Positions 7,441-16,567 of a stretch of DNA of 64,000 bases are shown here, in pieces. Positions within the stretch are counted from its first letter, which is position 1, and the number at the start of each line of letters is the position of its first letter. The position numbers and the translations under genes were made by a program. The stretch spans positions 3,498,501 through 3,562,500 of the forward strand of contig NZ_CP069338.1 in assembly GCF_016859125.1 (NCBI RefSeq). The letters are read 5' to 3'. Source of the stretch: Archangium violaceum (lineage in GTDB: Bacteria > Myxococcota > Myxococcia > Myxococcales > Myxococcaceae). Under the pieces are notes generated by a model that made no database searches, was not told the DNA's origin, and worked only from the letters and a program-made list of their open reading frames with translations.

Positions 7441-7790
7441 CGCGCGGACGCAGGTGCATTCCCGTCGCGCATCGCTCGCCACGAGGGGCTGTCAGCAGAG
7501 GACGCGCTCGATGCCGTCCAGGAGTCCTTCCACACCTTTCTCCTGCTGCCCCATGCACGCTCCTTGTCGGACGACCTCGAGGATGCGCGGGCATTGCTTT
7601 CGGTGTTGGTTCGCAACGCCACCACCGCGCGATGCCCCACGAAGACGTGGAGACGGTGCGGGAGCTCGCCGAGCCGCAGCCCTCGGTGGACGAGTTGCTC
7701 GTGCTCGCCGAGGACCACGTGAAGCTTCGGGGCTGCGTGAACAAGCGCAACCAGGCCGTGGACTCCAGCGCGGCGGGCAGCTCCTCGCCC
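7440..7790 (+). pseudogene. ECF sigma factor remnant
   Basis: One frame gives LSAEDALDAVQESFHTFLLL and ALLSVLVRNA, typical of sigma-70 region 2 in ECF factors; after a shift near 7,630 another frame gives ELAEPQPSVDELLVLAED and HVKLRGCVN, the linker before region 4. The N-terminus is fused to the GNAT fragment and region 4 is missing. At least one frameshift and two truncations make it non-functional. Confidence 0.5.
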
Positions 7791-7823
7791 CCCCTCCCGC
7801 GCCGAGGTGCAGCGCGCTCAGGC

Positions 7824-8063
7824 TTACTGCGGGCAGGCGTCGAGCACGCAGCCGCGCCACTGCCGATCGCAAATGGTCTGGCTGTTGCCGGAGGCGAGGC
7901 ATTCCTGACGCACGTCCTCGCAATAAAGGCCGCCTGAGCAGATGATGAGCAGATCGTCCCCCGGCGCGATGGCCTCGGACGCCGCGGTGGCCCCGGACGC
8001 CGCGGTGGCCCCGAATGCGAAGCCGAACGCGACCAGGGACACGGTGAGCAGCTTGATCTTCAC
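7824..8063 (-). CDS. Small secreted cysteine-containing protein
   Basis: A 79-residue product from a GTG at 8063 with an AAGGAGAG ribosome site seven bases upstream. It has a signal peptide (KIKLLTVSLVAFGFAFGATA), an Ala/Ser/Thr repeat GATAASGATAASEA around the likely cleavage site, and a mature part with six Cys in CSGGLYC, ECLAS, ICDRQWRGC and DACPQ spacing. Such short Cys-rich exported proteins are common in myxobacteria and unassigned. The pattern resembles the products at 20524 and 40948. It stands alone, surrounded by gene remnants. Confidence 0.6.
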   Translation of the reverse strand: MKIKLLTVSLVAFGFAFGATAASGATAASEAIAPGDDLLIICSGGLYCEDVRQECLASGNSQTICDRQWRGCVLDACPQ

Positions 8064-8742
8064 TCGAACTCTCCTTCTCGATGGTTGGAGCTGCACGACA
8101 TCATTGACGCTCCTCGCGGAGCCGGAGCACGTTACGCGTTGACGGTCGCCGCGGTCCAGGGACTGTTCGGCATTTCGCGACATCGCTGGAGACGGACTCG
8201 CCAGCATCTGGTTGCCCTGGATGCCGCCGGTGGGGCTCGGAGGCCGCCCTCCGGGGGAGCCCGGAGGGCCTTGTCCTCGAGGCCTGGTAGTTGGCCTGGA
8301 AGCAGAAGAAGTCGCCGTTCACGAAGTAGAAGCCCGTCGAGAGGTTGGTACTCGATGAGCTGGCGCACAGGCTCACGGTGATCTCCGCGCGCTCCCGGTT
8401 CATCCCCGACACCACGTAGTCGGAGTCGGAGGACACCAGACGGAACCCGTCCCAGACCGTCCCATCGACCTTCACCAGGAAGAAGCCGTTCAAGCCCTCC
8501 TTGGAACGTGTTTCGGTCGGTGGGCTCGAGATGTGTGTCTCGGTCTCATCGCGCACGTGGGCAGACGTGGGCTCCGGGGCTGATGGTCGGTGCCCAAACC
8601 GCGACTCACCTTCGACAGCCCGACGCCGCTCGGCTCCCCCGCCACCATCGAGTGGGCGCGCAACACGTTTTACTGAGATGGCCTGTTTGACTAGTATCAC
8701 TGTTTTGAGTCCATTCAGGACACATACTCGCGAGTCTCATCC
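8064..8742. pseudogene. Gene debris upstream of the Sde182-like gene
   Basis: On the minus strand about 8,290-8,500 encodes KEGLNGFFLVKVDGTVWDG, ERAEITVSLCASS and TGFYFVNGDFFCFQANY without a start, stop or family I recognise. On the plus strand about 8,600-8,676 encodes a tail RLTFDSPTPLGSPATIEWAR ending in a TGA. Both look like ends of truncated genes. I see no clear promoter for the next gene. Confidence 0.3.
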
Positions 8743-10881
8743 ATGGTCTTGAACCTCCTCTCGTTCCTTCGTTCCACCTCACGGCGTTTCACCTGCGGCG
8801 CCGGCCTTGGATATGCGGTGTTGATGGGGGCCGTGCTCGCGGCCTCCAGCGCACAGGCTCAGTCCAAGCCGCGCCTGCTCGTCACCACGGACATTGGTGG
8901 AGATCCCGATGATCAGCAGTCGATGCGGCGGTTGATGCTCTACGCGAACGAGTTCCAGTTCGCGGGGCTGATTGCTTCCGCGGCGGGAACCGCGAGCCAG
9001 CTCGAAGACGCGACTCCGCGGCCCGACCTCATCCACGACATCATCGACGACTATGCCGCGGTGCGCCCCAATCTGGTGAAGCACGCCAGCGGCTATCCGG
9101 AGGCGGCCACGCTCCATGGGCTGGTGAAGACTGGCACCAAGGACCGTGGCGTGGCGAACCTGGGCCCGGGGCGTTCGACGGAGGCGTCGAACCACATCAT
9201 TGCCCAGGTGGATGCATCCACGTCGCTGCTGTACGTCGCCATCTGGGGCGGGGCTCACGAACTGGCCCAGGCGCTTCATGACGTGAGGGCCACCCGCACC
9301 TCGTCCCAGCTCCAGACGTTCCTCTCGAAGCTGCGCGTCTATGCGATCGCCGACCAGGATGGCACGAGTCCCCAGGGCACGGGTCAGTGGATCAAACAGA
9401 ACTTCCCGAACCTCCGGTACGTCGAGTCCGGACCGGCGGGCTCTGGTGGCTACACCGCGCTCTTCCGGGGCATGTACCAGAACGACTCCGCGGGCAACGA
9501 CCGGCCCACGGTGCAACTCGTGGAGACCGCCGTCGTCCCGCTCACCCAGCGGGATTGGGTGAACAGCAACGTGCGCAGCGGTCATGGCCCGCTCGGCGCG
9601 GGCTACCCCCTCGTCACCCAGAACCCGACCACCACCCGGAACACCCAGGGCGTGAAGGAAGGTGACACGCCCAGCTGGTTCTACGTGCTGCCCAATGGGC
9701 TCCAGGATCCCGAGCAGCCCACGTGGGGTGGCTGGGGCGGCCGCTTCAAGCCGAACGGCGGGCAGAGCTTCGTCGATGCGGAGGATGCGCACGGGTCGTC
9801 GGCGGGCAACGCCGATTACAGCACTCGGAGGAAGTGGACGGTGGCCCGCTGGCGCGAGGCGTACCAGAACGACTTCGCGGCGCGCCTGGATTGGAGCAAT
9901 ACGTCGGTCTACGCCAACGCGAACCACCCGCCGGTCGCCGCGTTCAAATCCGATACGAGCAAGCAGATCATCCACCTGTCCGCCGTGTCCGGCAGCACCG
10001 TGAGCCTGAGCGCCCTCGGTTCTTCGGACCCGGATGGGGACACGTTGAGCTACCAGTGGTTCCAGTACCGGGAGGCCGGTACCTATTCCGGTGCCGTCAC
10101 CCTGTCCGGCGGCACCTCGCGGGAGGCCAGCTTCACCGCGCCAACGGTCACCTCTCCGGCCACCGTCCACATCATCCTGACGGTCCGCGACAACGGGAGC
10201 CCCCAGCTCACCAGCTACCGCCGGGTCGTGGTGACCGTGTCACCCGCGGGGGGCGGCGGGCCGGCCACGGGGCTGGTGGGCCACTGGAAGCTGGATGAGG
10301 GGAGCGGTGGCTCCACCGCGGATGCCTCGGGCCAGCTCGTCACCGGAACGCTGGTCAATGGGCCGGTATGGACCTCTGGCAAGACGGGCAATGCCATCCA
10401 GTTCGATGGGGTCGATGACCGTGTCAATCTTGGCAATCCGGAGCACCTGCGCTTCACCGGCGCGATGACGCTGTCCGCCTGGGTGTGGATCGATTCCTTC
10501 ACGTCCAGTGGCCGCATCATCAACAAGCAGGGTGGCGGTGGCAGCCGGGGCTGGTCATTGAACATCGAGAGTGGTGGTTACGCCTCGTTCCAGATCGCCA
10601 CGAGCTCGACGACGCTGGTGTACATCAACGGAACCGCGCTGCCCACCAACCAGTGGCTCCATCTCGCCGGCACGTACGAGCCGGGCGTGGCGATGCGGCT
10701 CTACGTCAATGGTGTGTTGAATGCATCGCTCACCAGCGGCGTACCCGCGTCCCAGTACAACTCCACGCTGAACGTCGCCATCGGCAGCCGGCCGGGTGGG
10801 GGCAATGCCTTCGACGGGAAGATCGACGACGTGCGCATCTACAGCCGAGCGCTCACCGCCGCGGAGATACAGCAGCTCTGA
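8743..10881 (+). CDS. Exported Sde182-like (DUF1593) protein with LamG domain
   Basis: A 712-residue exported protein. Residues 1-40 form a signal peptide ending SSAQAQ. Residues about 43-300 match the DUF1593/nucleoside-hydrolase-like fold (RLLVTTDIGGDPDDQQSM, with the Asp cluster of a metal site; YVAIWGGAHELAQAL; YAIADQDG). Residues about 395-505 are a PKD/Ig-like domain with ALGSSDPDGDTLSYQWFQY, the usual C-terminal domain of cellulose-binding Sde182-type proteins. Residues about 520-712 are a laminin-G/concanavalin-like lectin domain (GLVGHWKLDEGSGG, DGKIDDVRIYSRALT). It probably acts on or binds plant or microbial polysaccharide outside the cell. It is monocistronic. Confidence 0.88.
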   Translation: MVLNLLSFLRSTSRRFTCGAGLGYAVLMGAVLAASSAQAQSKPRLLVTTDIGGDPDDQQSMRRLMLYANEFQFAGLIASAAGTASQLEDATPRPDLIHDIIDDYAAVRPNLVKHASGYPEAATLHGLVKTGTKDRGVANLGPGRSTEASNHIIAQVDASTSLLYVAIWGGAHELAQALHDVRATRTSSQLQTFLSKLRVYAIADQDGTSPQGTGQWIKQNFPNLRYVESGPAGSGGYTALFRGMYQNDSAGNDRPTVQLVETAVVPLTQRDWVNSNVRSGHGPLGAGYPLVTQNPTTTRNTQGVKEGDTPSWFYVLPNGLQDPEQPTWGGWGGRFKPNGGQSFVDAEDAHGSSAGNADYSTRRKWTVARWREAYQNDFAARLDWSNTSVYANANHPPVAAFKSDTSKQIIHLSAVSGSTVSLSALGSSDPDGDTLSYQWFQYREAGTYSGAVTLSGGTSREASFTAPTVTSPATVHIILTVRDNGSPQLTSYRRVVVTVSPAGGGGPATGLVGHWKLDEGSGGSTADASGQLVTGTLVNGPVWTSGKTGNAIQFDGVDDRVNLGNPEHLRFTGAMTLSAWVWIDSFTSSGRIINKQGGGGSRGWSLNIESGGYASFQIATSSTTLVYINGTALPTNQWLHLAGTYEPGVAMRLYVNGVLNASLTSGVPASQYNSTLNVAIGSRPGGGNAFDGKIDDVRIYSRALTAAEIQQL

Positions 10882-11041
10882 GCATACCGGAGAAGCGCTC
10901 CTCTCTTCGTGAGCGCGGGGGCGGGTGGGCCTCCAGAGGGCTCGCCTCTTCCGGCGCGCGGAGGTTCTCCCGACCGCTGTCGAACACCGGGTGTGGCAAC
11001 CCCCTTGCCGCCGTGCCGCCCGGCTGCTAGCCATGAGTCAT

Positions 11042-11128
11042 TCCGTTGGGGTGCCCCTTCCCGGGGGCTGAGAGGCCAGGTGCCAACCCATCGAACCTGA
11101 TCCGGCCAGGACCGGCGTAGGGAACGGA
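11042..11128 (+). promoter_or_regulatory. TPP riboswitch (THI element)
   Basis: The conserved blocks are present in order: GGGGTGCC, GGGGGCTGAGA, ACCCATCGAACCTGATC, CCAGGACCGGCGTAGGGAA. TCCGTT at the start pairs with AACGGA at the end to close P1. It binds thiamine pyrophosphate and represses the downstream thiamine operon when TPP is plentiful. Confidence 0.97.
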
Positions 11129-11168
11129 GAGCAGCAAGGGCGCGCGATCTCCCGGTCGTGGCCCCGGA

Positions 11169-11207
11169 GCTTCCTCTGAACCCTCGCCGGTTGCGAAGAG
11201 AGGAAGC
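11169..11207 (+). promoter_or_regulatory. Putative expression platform hiding the thiO ribosome site
   Basis: GCTTCCTCT at 11169-11177 is perfectly complementary to AGAGGAAGC at 11199-11207, which includes the GAGGAA ribosome site of thiO. A 9-bp stem here would block initiation, so the riboswitch probably works at translation. No T-run follows, which argues against termination. Confidence 0.65.
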
Positions 11208-11210
11208 GCG

Positions 11211-12227
11211 ATGCAGACGCCCACAGCCCTCGCGAGCGCCACCACCGCCCGGAACACCCCGGGCCCGAGCGGCTACACGATCCTCGGCGCCGGGGTCATG
11301 GGCCTCTGCACCGCCGTCGAGCTCGCGAGCCGCGGCGGGCGGGTGACGCTGGTCGATCCCCATCCCGAACCGGGCCCCCATGCCTGCTCCTGGTGGGCGG
11401 GTGGGATGCTCGCTCCCTTCTGCGAGGGCGAGACGGCCGAGGAGCCGGTCATCCGGCTCGGGCAGACCGCCGCCGACTGGTGGGCGGCGCAGGGGGTGGA
11501 GGTCGTCCGCCGTGGCACGCTGGTCCTCGCCCTGGGCCGCGACCGGGCCGAGCTCGACCGCTTCGCCGCCCGGACGCGGGAGCACCGGTGGGTGGGCGGC
11601 GAGGAGCTCTCCGCGCTCGAGCCCCATCTCGACGGCCGCTTCCACCGCGGGCTCTTCTTCCCGGCCGAGGCGCATCTGACGCCGCGCGTGGCCCTCGCCA
11701 CCCTGCGTGCCCGTGCCGCGGCGCTCGGCGTCGCCTTCGCTCGGACCGCGCCCGAGGGGCAGCGCATCGACTGCCGGGGCCTCGCCGCGCGCGACGCGCT
11801 CCCCGAGCTCCGCGGCGTGAAGGGCGAGATGCTGGTGCTGCGCCTCCCCGACCTGGCCCTCTCGCGCCCGATCCGGCTCCTCCACCCGCGCATTCCCATC
11901 TACCTCGTCCCCCGCGGCGACGGCATCTACATGCTCGGCGCCACGATGATCGAAAGCGCCGAGCGTGGGCGAGCGAGTGTCCGCTCGGTCCTGGAGCTCC
12001 TCAGCGCCGCCTACGCGCTGCACCCGGCCTTCGGCGAGGCGGAGATCCTCGAGATCGGCACCGATGCGCGGCCCGCCTTCCCCGACAACGTCCCACGCCT
12101 CATCCAGCGCGACGGCACGCTCTTCCTCAACGGCCTCTACCGCCACGGCTACCTGATGGCACCGGTGCTGGCGCGGATGGCGGCCGACCACCTCCTGTCC
12201 GGCGAACCCGTGGAGCTCCTGCGATGA
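11211..12227 (+). CDS. thiO: Glycine oxidase ThiO
   Basis: A 338-residue FAD-dependent oxidase of the DAO family. The dinucleotide-binding motif ILGAGVMGLCTAVEL lies at residues 24-38, followed by VTLVDPHPEPG, and the C-terminal FAD segment reads RDGTLFLNGLYRHGYLMAP. It oxidises glycine to the imine needed for the thiazole ring of thiamine. The ATG is six bases after AGAGGAAG. It is the first gene of the TPP-riboswitch operon and overlaps thiS by ATGA. About 20 Ala/Thr-rich residues precede the first strand, so a slightly later start is possible but has no better ribosome site. Confidence 0.93.
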   Translation: MQTPTALASATTARNTPGPSGYTILGAGVMGLCTAVELASRGGRVTLVDPHPEPGPHACSWWAGGMLAPFCEGETAEEPVIRLGQTAADWWAAQGVEVVRRGTLVLALGRDRAELDRFAARTREHRWVGGEELSALEPHLDGRFHRGLFFPAEAHLTPRVALATLRARAAALGVAFARTAPEGQRIDCRGLAARDALPELRGVKGEMLVLRLPDLALSRPIRLLHPRIPIYLVPRGDGIYMLGATMIESAERGRASVRSVLELLSAAYALHPAFGEAEILEIGTDARPAFPDNVPRLIQRDGTLFLNGLYRHGYLMAPVLARMAADHLLSGEPVELLR

Positions 12228-12421
12228 AAATCATTGTGAATGGCGAGACACGCGAGACGGCGAGCGAGACGCTCGGCGCGCTCCTCCTCGAACTGGGCCA
12301 TGGCGAGGCCAAGGTCGCGACGGCCGTGAACGAGGCCTTCGTGCCCGCCACCGCGCGCGACGGGCTGCGTCTCACCGCGGGCGACCGGGTGGAGATCGTG
12401 ACGCCCAGGCAGGGGGGCTGA
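12224..12421 (+). CDS. thiS: Sulfur carrier protein ThiS
   Basis: A 65-residue ubiquitin-like protein starting MKIIVNGE and ending in [13 protein letters not shown]; the C-terminal Gly-Gly is the site adenylated by ThiF and converted to thiocarboxylate, the sulfur donor for ThiG. The start overlaps the thiO stop (ATGA). The gene was easy to miss because of its size but its position in thiOSGEF and the GG tail make it certain. Length is typical for the family. Confidence 0.95.
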   Translation: MKIIVNGETRETASETLGALLLELGHGEAKVATAVNEAFVPATARDGLRLTAGDRVEIVTPRQGG

Positions 12422-12425
12422 GCCA

Positions 12426-13196
12426 ATGCCTGTCTTCTACGGAACCGAAGTCGCCTCGCCGCTGATGCTGGGCACCGCGCAATATCCCTCGCCCGCCGTG
12501 CTGGCCGAGGCCTTCCGCCGTTCGGGCGCGGGCGTCGCCACCGTGTCGGTCCGCCGCGAGGCGGGGGGCGAGCGGGCGGGGCAGGATTTCTGGCGCCTGA
12601 TTTCAGGGCTCGGCGTGCGGGTGCTCCCCAACACCGCCGGTTGCCACAGCGTCCGCGAGGCGGTCACCACGGCCCAGATGGCGCGCGAGCTCTTCGAGAC
12701 CGAGTGGATCAAGCTCGAGGTGATTGGCAATGCGGACACGCTCCAGCCGGACCCCTTCGGCCTGGTCGAGGCGGCGCGGCTCCTCGTGGCCGAGGGCTTC
12801 AAGGTCTTCCCCTACATGACGGAGGATCTGGTGCTCGCCGACCGCCTCTTGCAGGTGGGCTGCGAGGTGCTGATGCCCTGGGGCGCGCCGATAGGTACGG
12901 GGCTGGGGCTGCTCAATCCCTACGGCCTGCGCAGCCTGCGCGCGCACTTCCCCGACGTGCCGATGGTGATCGACGCGGGGCTGGGCCTGCCGAGCCAGGC
13001 GGCCGCGGCGATGGAGATGGGCTTCGACGCGGTGCTCCTGAACACCGCCGTCGCCAAGGCGGGAGACCCCGCGGCGATGGCCGAGGGCTTCGCGAAGGCG
13101 CTGGAGGCCGGGCGCCTGGCCCGCGGTGCCGGCCCGATGCCGCCGCGCGATATGGCCGCCCCCTCCACGCCCGTGATTGGAAAGGCCTTCCTGTGA
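12426..13196 (+). CDS. thiG: Thiazole synthase ThiG
   Basis: A 256-residue TIM-barrel enzyme. The Schiff-base lysine is in [18 protein letters not shown], the phosphate-binding segment in [12 protein letters not shown], and [16 protein letters not shown] with [15 protein letters not shown] close the barrel. It joins deoxyxylulose 5-phosphate, dehydroglycine and ThiS-thiocarboxylate to form the thiazole phosphate. The start follows the thiS stop by four bases. The stop overlaps the GTG of thiE. Length is normal. Confidence 0.97.
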   Translation: MPVFYGTEVASPLMLGTAQYPSPAVLAEAFRRSGAGVATVSVRREAGGERAGQDFWRLISGLGVRVLPNTAGCHSVREAVTTAQMARELFETEWIKLEVIGNADTLQPDPFGLVEAARLLVAEGFKVFPYMTEDLVLADRLLQVGCEVLMPWGAPIGTGLGLLNPYGLRSLRAHFPDVPMVIDAGLGLPSQAAAAMEMGFDAVLLNTAVAKAGDPAAMAEGFAKALEAGRLARGAGPMPPRDMAAPSTPVIGKAFL

Positions 13197-13789
13197 AGCT
13201 CGACCGCTTCTACCCGATCTTCGACGACGTGGCGTGGCTGCCCCGGGCGCTCCCCCTGGGCGTGAAGCTCGTCCAGCTCCGCCTCAAGAACCGCGAGCCG
13301 GACGAGCTGCGCCGCCAGGTCGCCGCCGCCCGAGACCTCTGCCGTAAGGCCGGCGCCGTGCTGGTGGTCAACGACTATTGGCAGCTCGCCATCGAGGAGG
13401 GCTGCGACTGGCTGCATCTGGGGCAGGAGGATCTGGACGGTGCGGACCTCCCCGCCATCCGCCGCGCGGGGCTGCGCCTCGGCATCAGCACCCATGACCC
13501 CGCCGAGCTCGACCGTGCCCTCTCGCTCGAGCCCGACTACGTCGCGCTGGGGCCGGTCTATCCCACCGTCCTCAAGCAGATGAAGTGGCACCAGCAGGGG
13601 CTGGAGCGGGTGACGGAATGGAAGCGCCTGATTGGAGATCTCCCCCTCGTCGCCATCGGCGGCATGAGCACCGCCCGCGCCCCGGGCGTCTTCGCGGCGG
13701 GGGCCGACATCGTCTCGGTGGTGACGGACATCACGCTGAACCCCAACCCCGAGGCGCGGATCGCCGAATGGATGGAGGTGACGCGGTGA
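13193..13789 (+). CDS. thiE: Thiamine phosphate synthase ThiE
   Basis: A 198-residue TIM-barrel protein from a GTG that overlaps the thiG stop. Motifs are [65 protein letters not shown] and [18 protein letters not shown], all typical of thiamine-phosphate synthase. It couples the pyrimidine pyrophosphate with thiazole phosphate. The usual T-K-x-K loop is replaced by [14 protein letters not shown], a variant seen in shorter ThiE proteins linked to thiOSGEF operons. The 3' end overlaps thiF. Confidence 0.93.
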   Translation: MKLDRFYPIFDDVAWLPRALPLGVKLVQLRLKNREPDELRRQVAAARDLCRKAGAVLVVNDYWQLAIEEGCDWLHLGQEDLDGADLPAIRRAGLRLGISTHDPAELDRALSLEPDYVALGPVYPTVLKQMKWHQQGLERVTEWKRLIGDLPLVAIGGMSTARAPGVFAAGADIVSVVTDITLNPNPEARIAEWMEVTR

Positions 13790-14760
13790 GCCGCTATGCC
13801 AGACAGACGGCCGTGCTGGGGGAGGGCGCTCAGGAGCGGCTCCGGGCGGCGCGGATCCTCGTCGTGGGGGCGGGGGGCCTGGGCGCGCCGGTGCTGCAAT
13901 ACCTCGTCGGGGCTGGGGTGGGGCACATCCGCCTCGTCGAGCCCGACAGGGTGGAGGAGAGCAACCTGCACCGCCAGACGCTCTTCCGCATGGGAGACCT
14001 CGGCCAGCCCAAGGCCGAGGCCTGTGCCCGCCACCTCGCCGGGCTCAACCCGGAGAGCGTGGTGGAGCCCGTGGTGGCCGCGCTGGAGCCCGCCAACGCC
14101 CCGAGGCTCATCGAGGGCTGCGAGCTGATCCTCGACTGCGCCGACAGTTTCGCGGTCAGCTACATCCTCTCGGACGTGTGCCTCGCGAGGGGCCTCCCGT
14201 TCGTCTCCGCCTCCGTCACGGGGCGCGAGGGCTATGCGGGTGGCTTCTGCGGCGGCGCACCGAGCCTGCGCGCGGTCTTCCCCGACCTGCCGCAGCGGAT
14301 GGGCAGCTGTGCCGAGACCGGAGTGCTCGGTCCTGTCGTGGGTGTCATCGGAGCGATGCAGGCGCAGATGGCGCTGGCGCTGCTGGCGGGGGAGACAGGT
14401 GTCCTCGGGCGGCTCGTCACCTTCGACGGCGCGACCTTCCGCGCGGGAGGCTTCCGCTTCGACGGGGCGGAGGAGCCCGCGCATGCGCCGCGCTTCGTCT
14501 CCCCCTCGGAGATTACTCCAGGAGACCTGACCATCGACCTGCGCGGGGCGGAGGAGGCCCCGCTGATCCACCCGGCCGCGAGGCGCCTGAGCGTGGCGGA
14601 GGTCGGCCCCGGCATGGAGCTGCCCGAACCGGGCCAGCGCGCCGTGCTCGTGTGCCGCTCCGGCCTGCGCGCCTGGAGGGCGGCGGAACGCCTCGCGGCT
14701 ATCTGGCCCGGAGACATAGCCCTCGTCGCCGCGGGCGACCCCAGTGGAAATCAATCATGA
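13786..14760 (+). CDS. thiF: ThiS adenylyltransferase ThiF with rhodanese-like tail
   Basis: A 324-residue protein from a GTG overlapping the thiE stop. Residues about 1-240 are a HesA/MoeB/ThiF adenylation domain (ILVVGAGGLGAPVLQYL for ATP binding, EESNLHRQTLFR, LILDCADSFAVSYILSD). Residues about 250-320 are a rhodanese-like domain with the [15 protein letters not shown] active-site loop containing a Cys. It activates ThiS and may pass sulfur from its own persulfide. The last 126 bp are duplicated at 18521-18646 and more weakly at 27450-27506, so the terminal residues GDPSGNQS may have been created by rearrangement. Confidence 0.92.
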   Translation: MSRYARQTAVLGEGAQERLRAARILVVGAGGLGAPVLQYLVGAGVGHIRLVEPDRVEESNLHRQTLFRMGDLGQPKAEACARHLAGLNPESVVEPVVAALEPANAPRLIEGCELILDCADSFAVSYILSDVCLARGLPFVSASVTGREGYAGGFCGGAPSLRAVFPDLPQRMGSCAETGVLGPVVGVIGAMQAQMALALLAGETGVLGRLVTFDGATFRAGGFRFDGAEEPAHAPRFVSPSEITPGDLTIDLRGAEEAPLIHPAARRLSVAEVGPGMELPEPGQRAVLVCRSGLRAWRAAERLAAIWPGDIALVAAGDPSGNQS

Positions 14761-14935
14761 AACAGGCGGCCTCCACCGCCGCGCTCCTCGCGGCATCGCC
14801 CGCCGCGGCGGCGGACCAGCCGAACACGGACACGTTCAAGGAGCAGATGGTGAAGCGGATGCTGGGGCCGCCGCTGGCCGATGTCTCCTCAACGCACCTT
14901 CGCGACATGCCCAGAGAAGTGTCAAAGGGTTCGCT
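14757..14935 (+). pseudogene. Truncated exported-protein start after thiF
   Basis: Translation from the ATG overlapping the thiF stop gives [19 protein letters not shown], a plausible signal peptide, then DQPNTDTFKEQMVKRMLG, after which the sequence loses coding character and converges on the antisense gene. It may be the start of a lost fifth or sixth thi-operon gene. The same start is repeated at 18643 and, mutated, at 27503. Confidence 0.35.
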
Positions 14936-15009
14936 TCGGAAGGTGTGTACCTGTCCGAAGCTCGGCGCCTTGGGAGAGTGGGCAACTGCCCCGGTCTACC
15001 CGTCACAGG

Positions 15010-15832
15010 TCAGTCAGCGCCGCCGTACGACTCGTTGCACTCGACGTCCTCGGCTTCGGCCTCGTACTCCGAGATGGCCTTCATACAATCGTCGCGTGTG
15101 GCGTTCTCGCAGGCTCCGCGCACGGCGTTGTACAACGCTGTCTGGCGTGCGATGGAGCAGGGCGTCGAGCCCTCGTAGTTGGGGCCACACAGGCTCGACT
15201 CGCGCCCCGTGGTCTGCTCCTTCACGGCAATCTTCCCGTTCTTTACCGAGAAGCGGCGCGTGCGGAACTCGACCTCGGCGAAGGAGTCGCCCTTGCAGTC
15301 GCTCAACGCGTCTTTCGTGGTGAGCACCACCGTTTTGCCATCCAGCGTGAGGTCGCTCACGGTCGCGAAGTCGGGCTGCATGTGCGTCCACTCGTCGATG
15401 ACCTGCTCACCCTTTGTCAGGCGGGCCTTGACCGAGTAGGAGGCGGCCACGAACTCGGAGTCCGAATCGATGGTCGCCTCCACGGAGACCTTCAGCGTAC
15501 CGGCTGGGACGAGCACCTCCTCGGAGCTGGTAATGACGGCGGGCTCGTCTGGGGAGGGCTCGTAGTACCATTCCCGCCGCGGTGTGGTGACGCTCGGGCA
15601 CGAGAGCTTCGCCACCTCTCCTTCCGCGGGCACGGCCCGCCCATAGACCCCCGGGTAGAACTGTCGCGCCCGGCGGAGCAGCGCGTGGCCCTCCACGGAG
15701 GAACAGGCGCCGAGCACCGCGATGTGGAAGCCGGGATTGAGGCCCCGCACCTCACTGGAGAACAGACGGACCAGCGGAGCCGATGACTTGAAGCCGCGGT
15801 CCGTGAAGTCCTTCATCGCACGCTCGGCGTCG
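15010..15832 (-). pseudogene. Exported protein gene, 5'-truncated duplicate copy
   Basis: The frame is the same as that of the complete gene at 18896-19876 but stops matching at 15832, where it is joined directly to the 3' end of the Imm52 gene. About 55 residues, including the signal peptide, are lost, so the product could not be exported. It has no start or ribosome site of its own. Confidence 0.8.
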
Positions 15833-15835
15833 ATT

Positions 15836-16558
15836 TCAATACGAGAGCACCGGGCGAAGTAGATCCTTCGAGTCCAATACCTCCTGGACCCTGCGAGCGA
15901 GCGAGAGGTGCTGTGGGTTGGATGCGCTGAGTCGCTCGGGCGCGAGGATGATCAGCGTGCCCTTGTCCTCGACAGGTTCGACCCGGACGGGTGCCGGCAG
16001 TGGAGGCACCTCCCCGCGTGTTCGGGACAGGTACGTGAGCCACCCCACGAAGCCTCTGGGATCTCTCTTCAATCTCAGCGCGTGACGAAACTCATCCGTG
16101 GCGATGACGCCGAAGAGCGGCTCCCACGCGAGCACCAGGGCCCGCAGTACGTTCACCAGGACGGGAGCCGCCACCACACGCGTGCCCACGGGCTCCACGT
16201 CCGTCCGGGGGAGATAAATCAGGCAGCAATTGGGGTAGGCCCCGGACGCATCTCCACAGGTGAGGTTCACCATGCCCCCGCGCCCGTCTTCCGCGTGACC
16301 TGTCCAGGCCCCGAGGCTGAAACCATCCCGGCCGAGCTGGTTCTCCTCCCGCTGAAAGAAGCGCAGGAACGTCGCAGGGTCCGGCGTGAACTCACGCTGG
16401 AGCGCCTCTTCCTCCGTGTCCCCCTGCTCATACCAACGAGCGTAAATCTCGTCGCATTGAGAGAGGAGGCGAAAGAAAGTCGCCGAGCGCCGGGCGCACT
16501 CCTCCGCGGATTCGAGCCGGGCAGGCCAGTAGACGCCTGCATAGTATCTCTCCGTCAT
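15836..16558 (-). CDS. Imm52-type immunity protein
   Basis: A 240-residue soluble acidic protein starting MTERYYAGVYWPARLESAEEC. The N-terminal YYAGVYWPARLESAEECA, the GRDGFSLGAWTGH segment and the VEPVEDKGTLIILAPERL block are shared with the product of 43486-44244 and fit the Imm52 family, which accompanies Tox-REase-5 nucleases. The ATG at 16558 has GAGGG six bases upstream; an ATG two codons earlier is possible. It lies nine bases after the toxin stop and should be co-translated with it. The role is to bind and block the nuclease in the producing cell and its kin. Confidence 0.85.
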   Translation of the reverse strand: MTERYYAGVYWPARLESAEECARRSATFFRLLSQCDEIYARWYEQGDTEEEALQREFTPDPATFLRFFQREENQLGRDGFSLGAWTGHAEDGRGGMVNLTCGDASGAYPNCCLIYLPRTDVEPVGTRVVAAPVLVNVLRALVLAWEPLFGVIATDEFRHALRLKRDPRGFVGWLTYLSRTRGEVPPLPAPVRVEPVEDKGTLIILAPERLSASNPQHLSLARRVQEVLDSKDLLRPVLSY

Positions 16559-16567
16559 GGGCATCCC

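Larger units (their letters stand above)
14635..15832. repeat. 1,198-bp direct repeat, copy A
   Basis: Almost identical, base for base, to 18521-19718 (offset 3,886); only a few substitutions were found, for example CCCTTTGTC versus CCCTTCGTC and GTCGCCCTT versus GTCACCCTT. It spans the thiF 3' end, a short intergenic stretch and most of a minus-strand exported-protein gene. Confidence 0.97.

Noticed and set aside
10839-12191. 450-residue minus frame across thiO
   Set aside because: Antisense to thiO with no recognisable motif; Gly/Arg/Glu-rich, typical of a codon-position shadow.
13558-14754. 398-residue minus frame across thiE and thiF
   Set aside because: Shadow of the thi genes. Its first residues recur before the 16568 toxin only because the thiF tail is duplicated.
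15014-15786. Plus-strand frame of about 300 residues opposite the exported-protein gene (also at 18767-19672)
   Set aside because: It is present in both repeats only because the DNA is duplicated; the minus frame has the signal peptide and conserved Cys.
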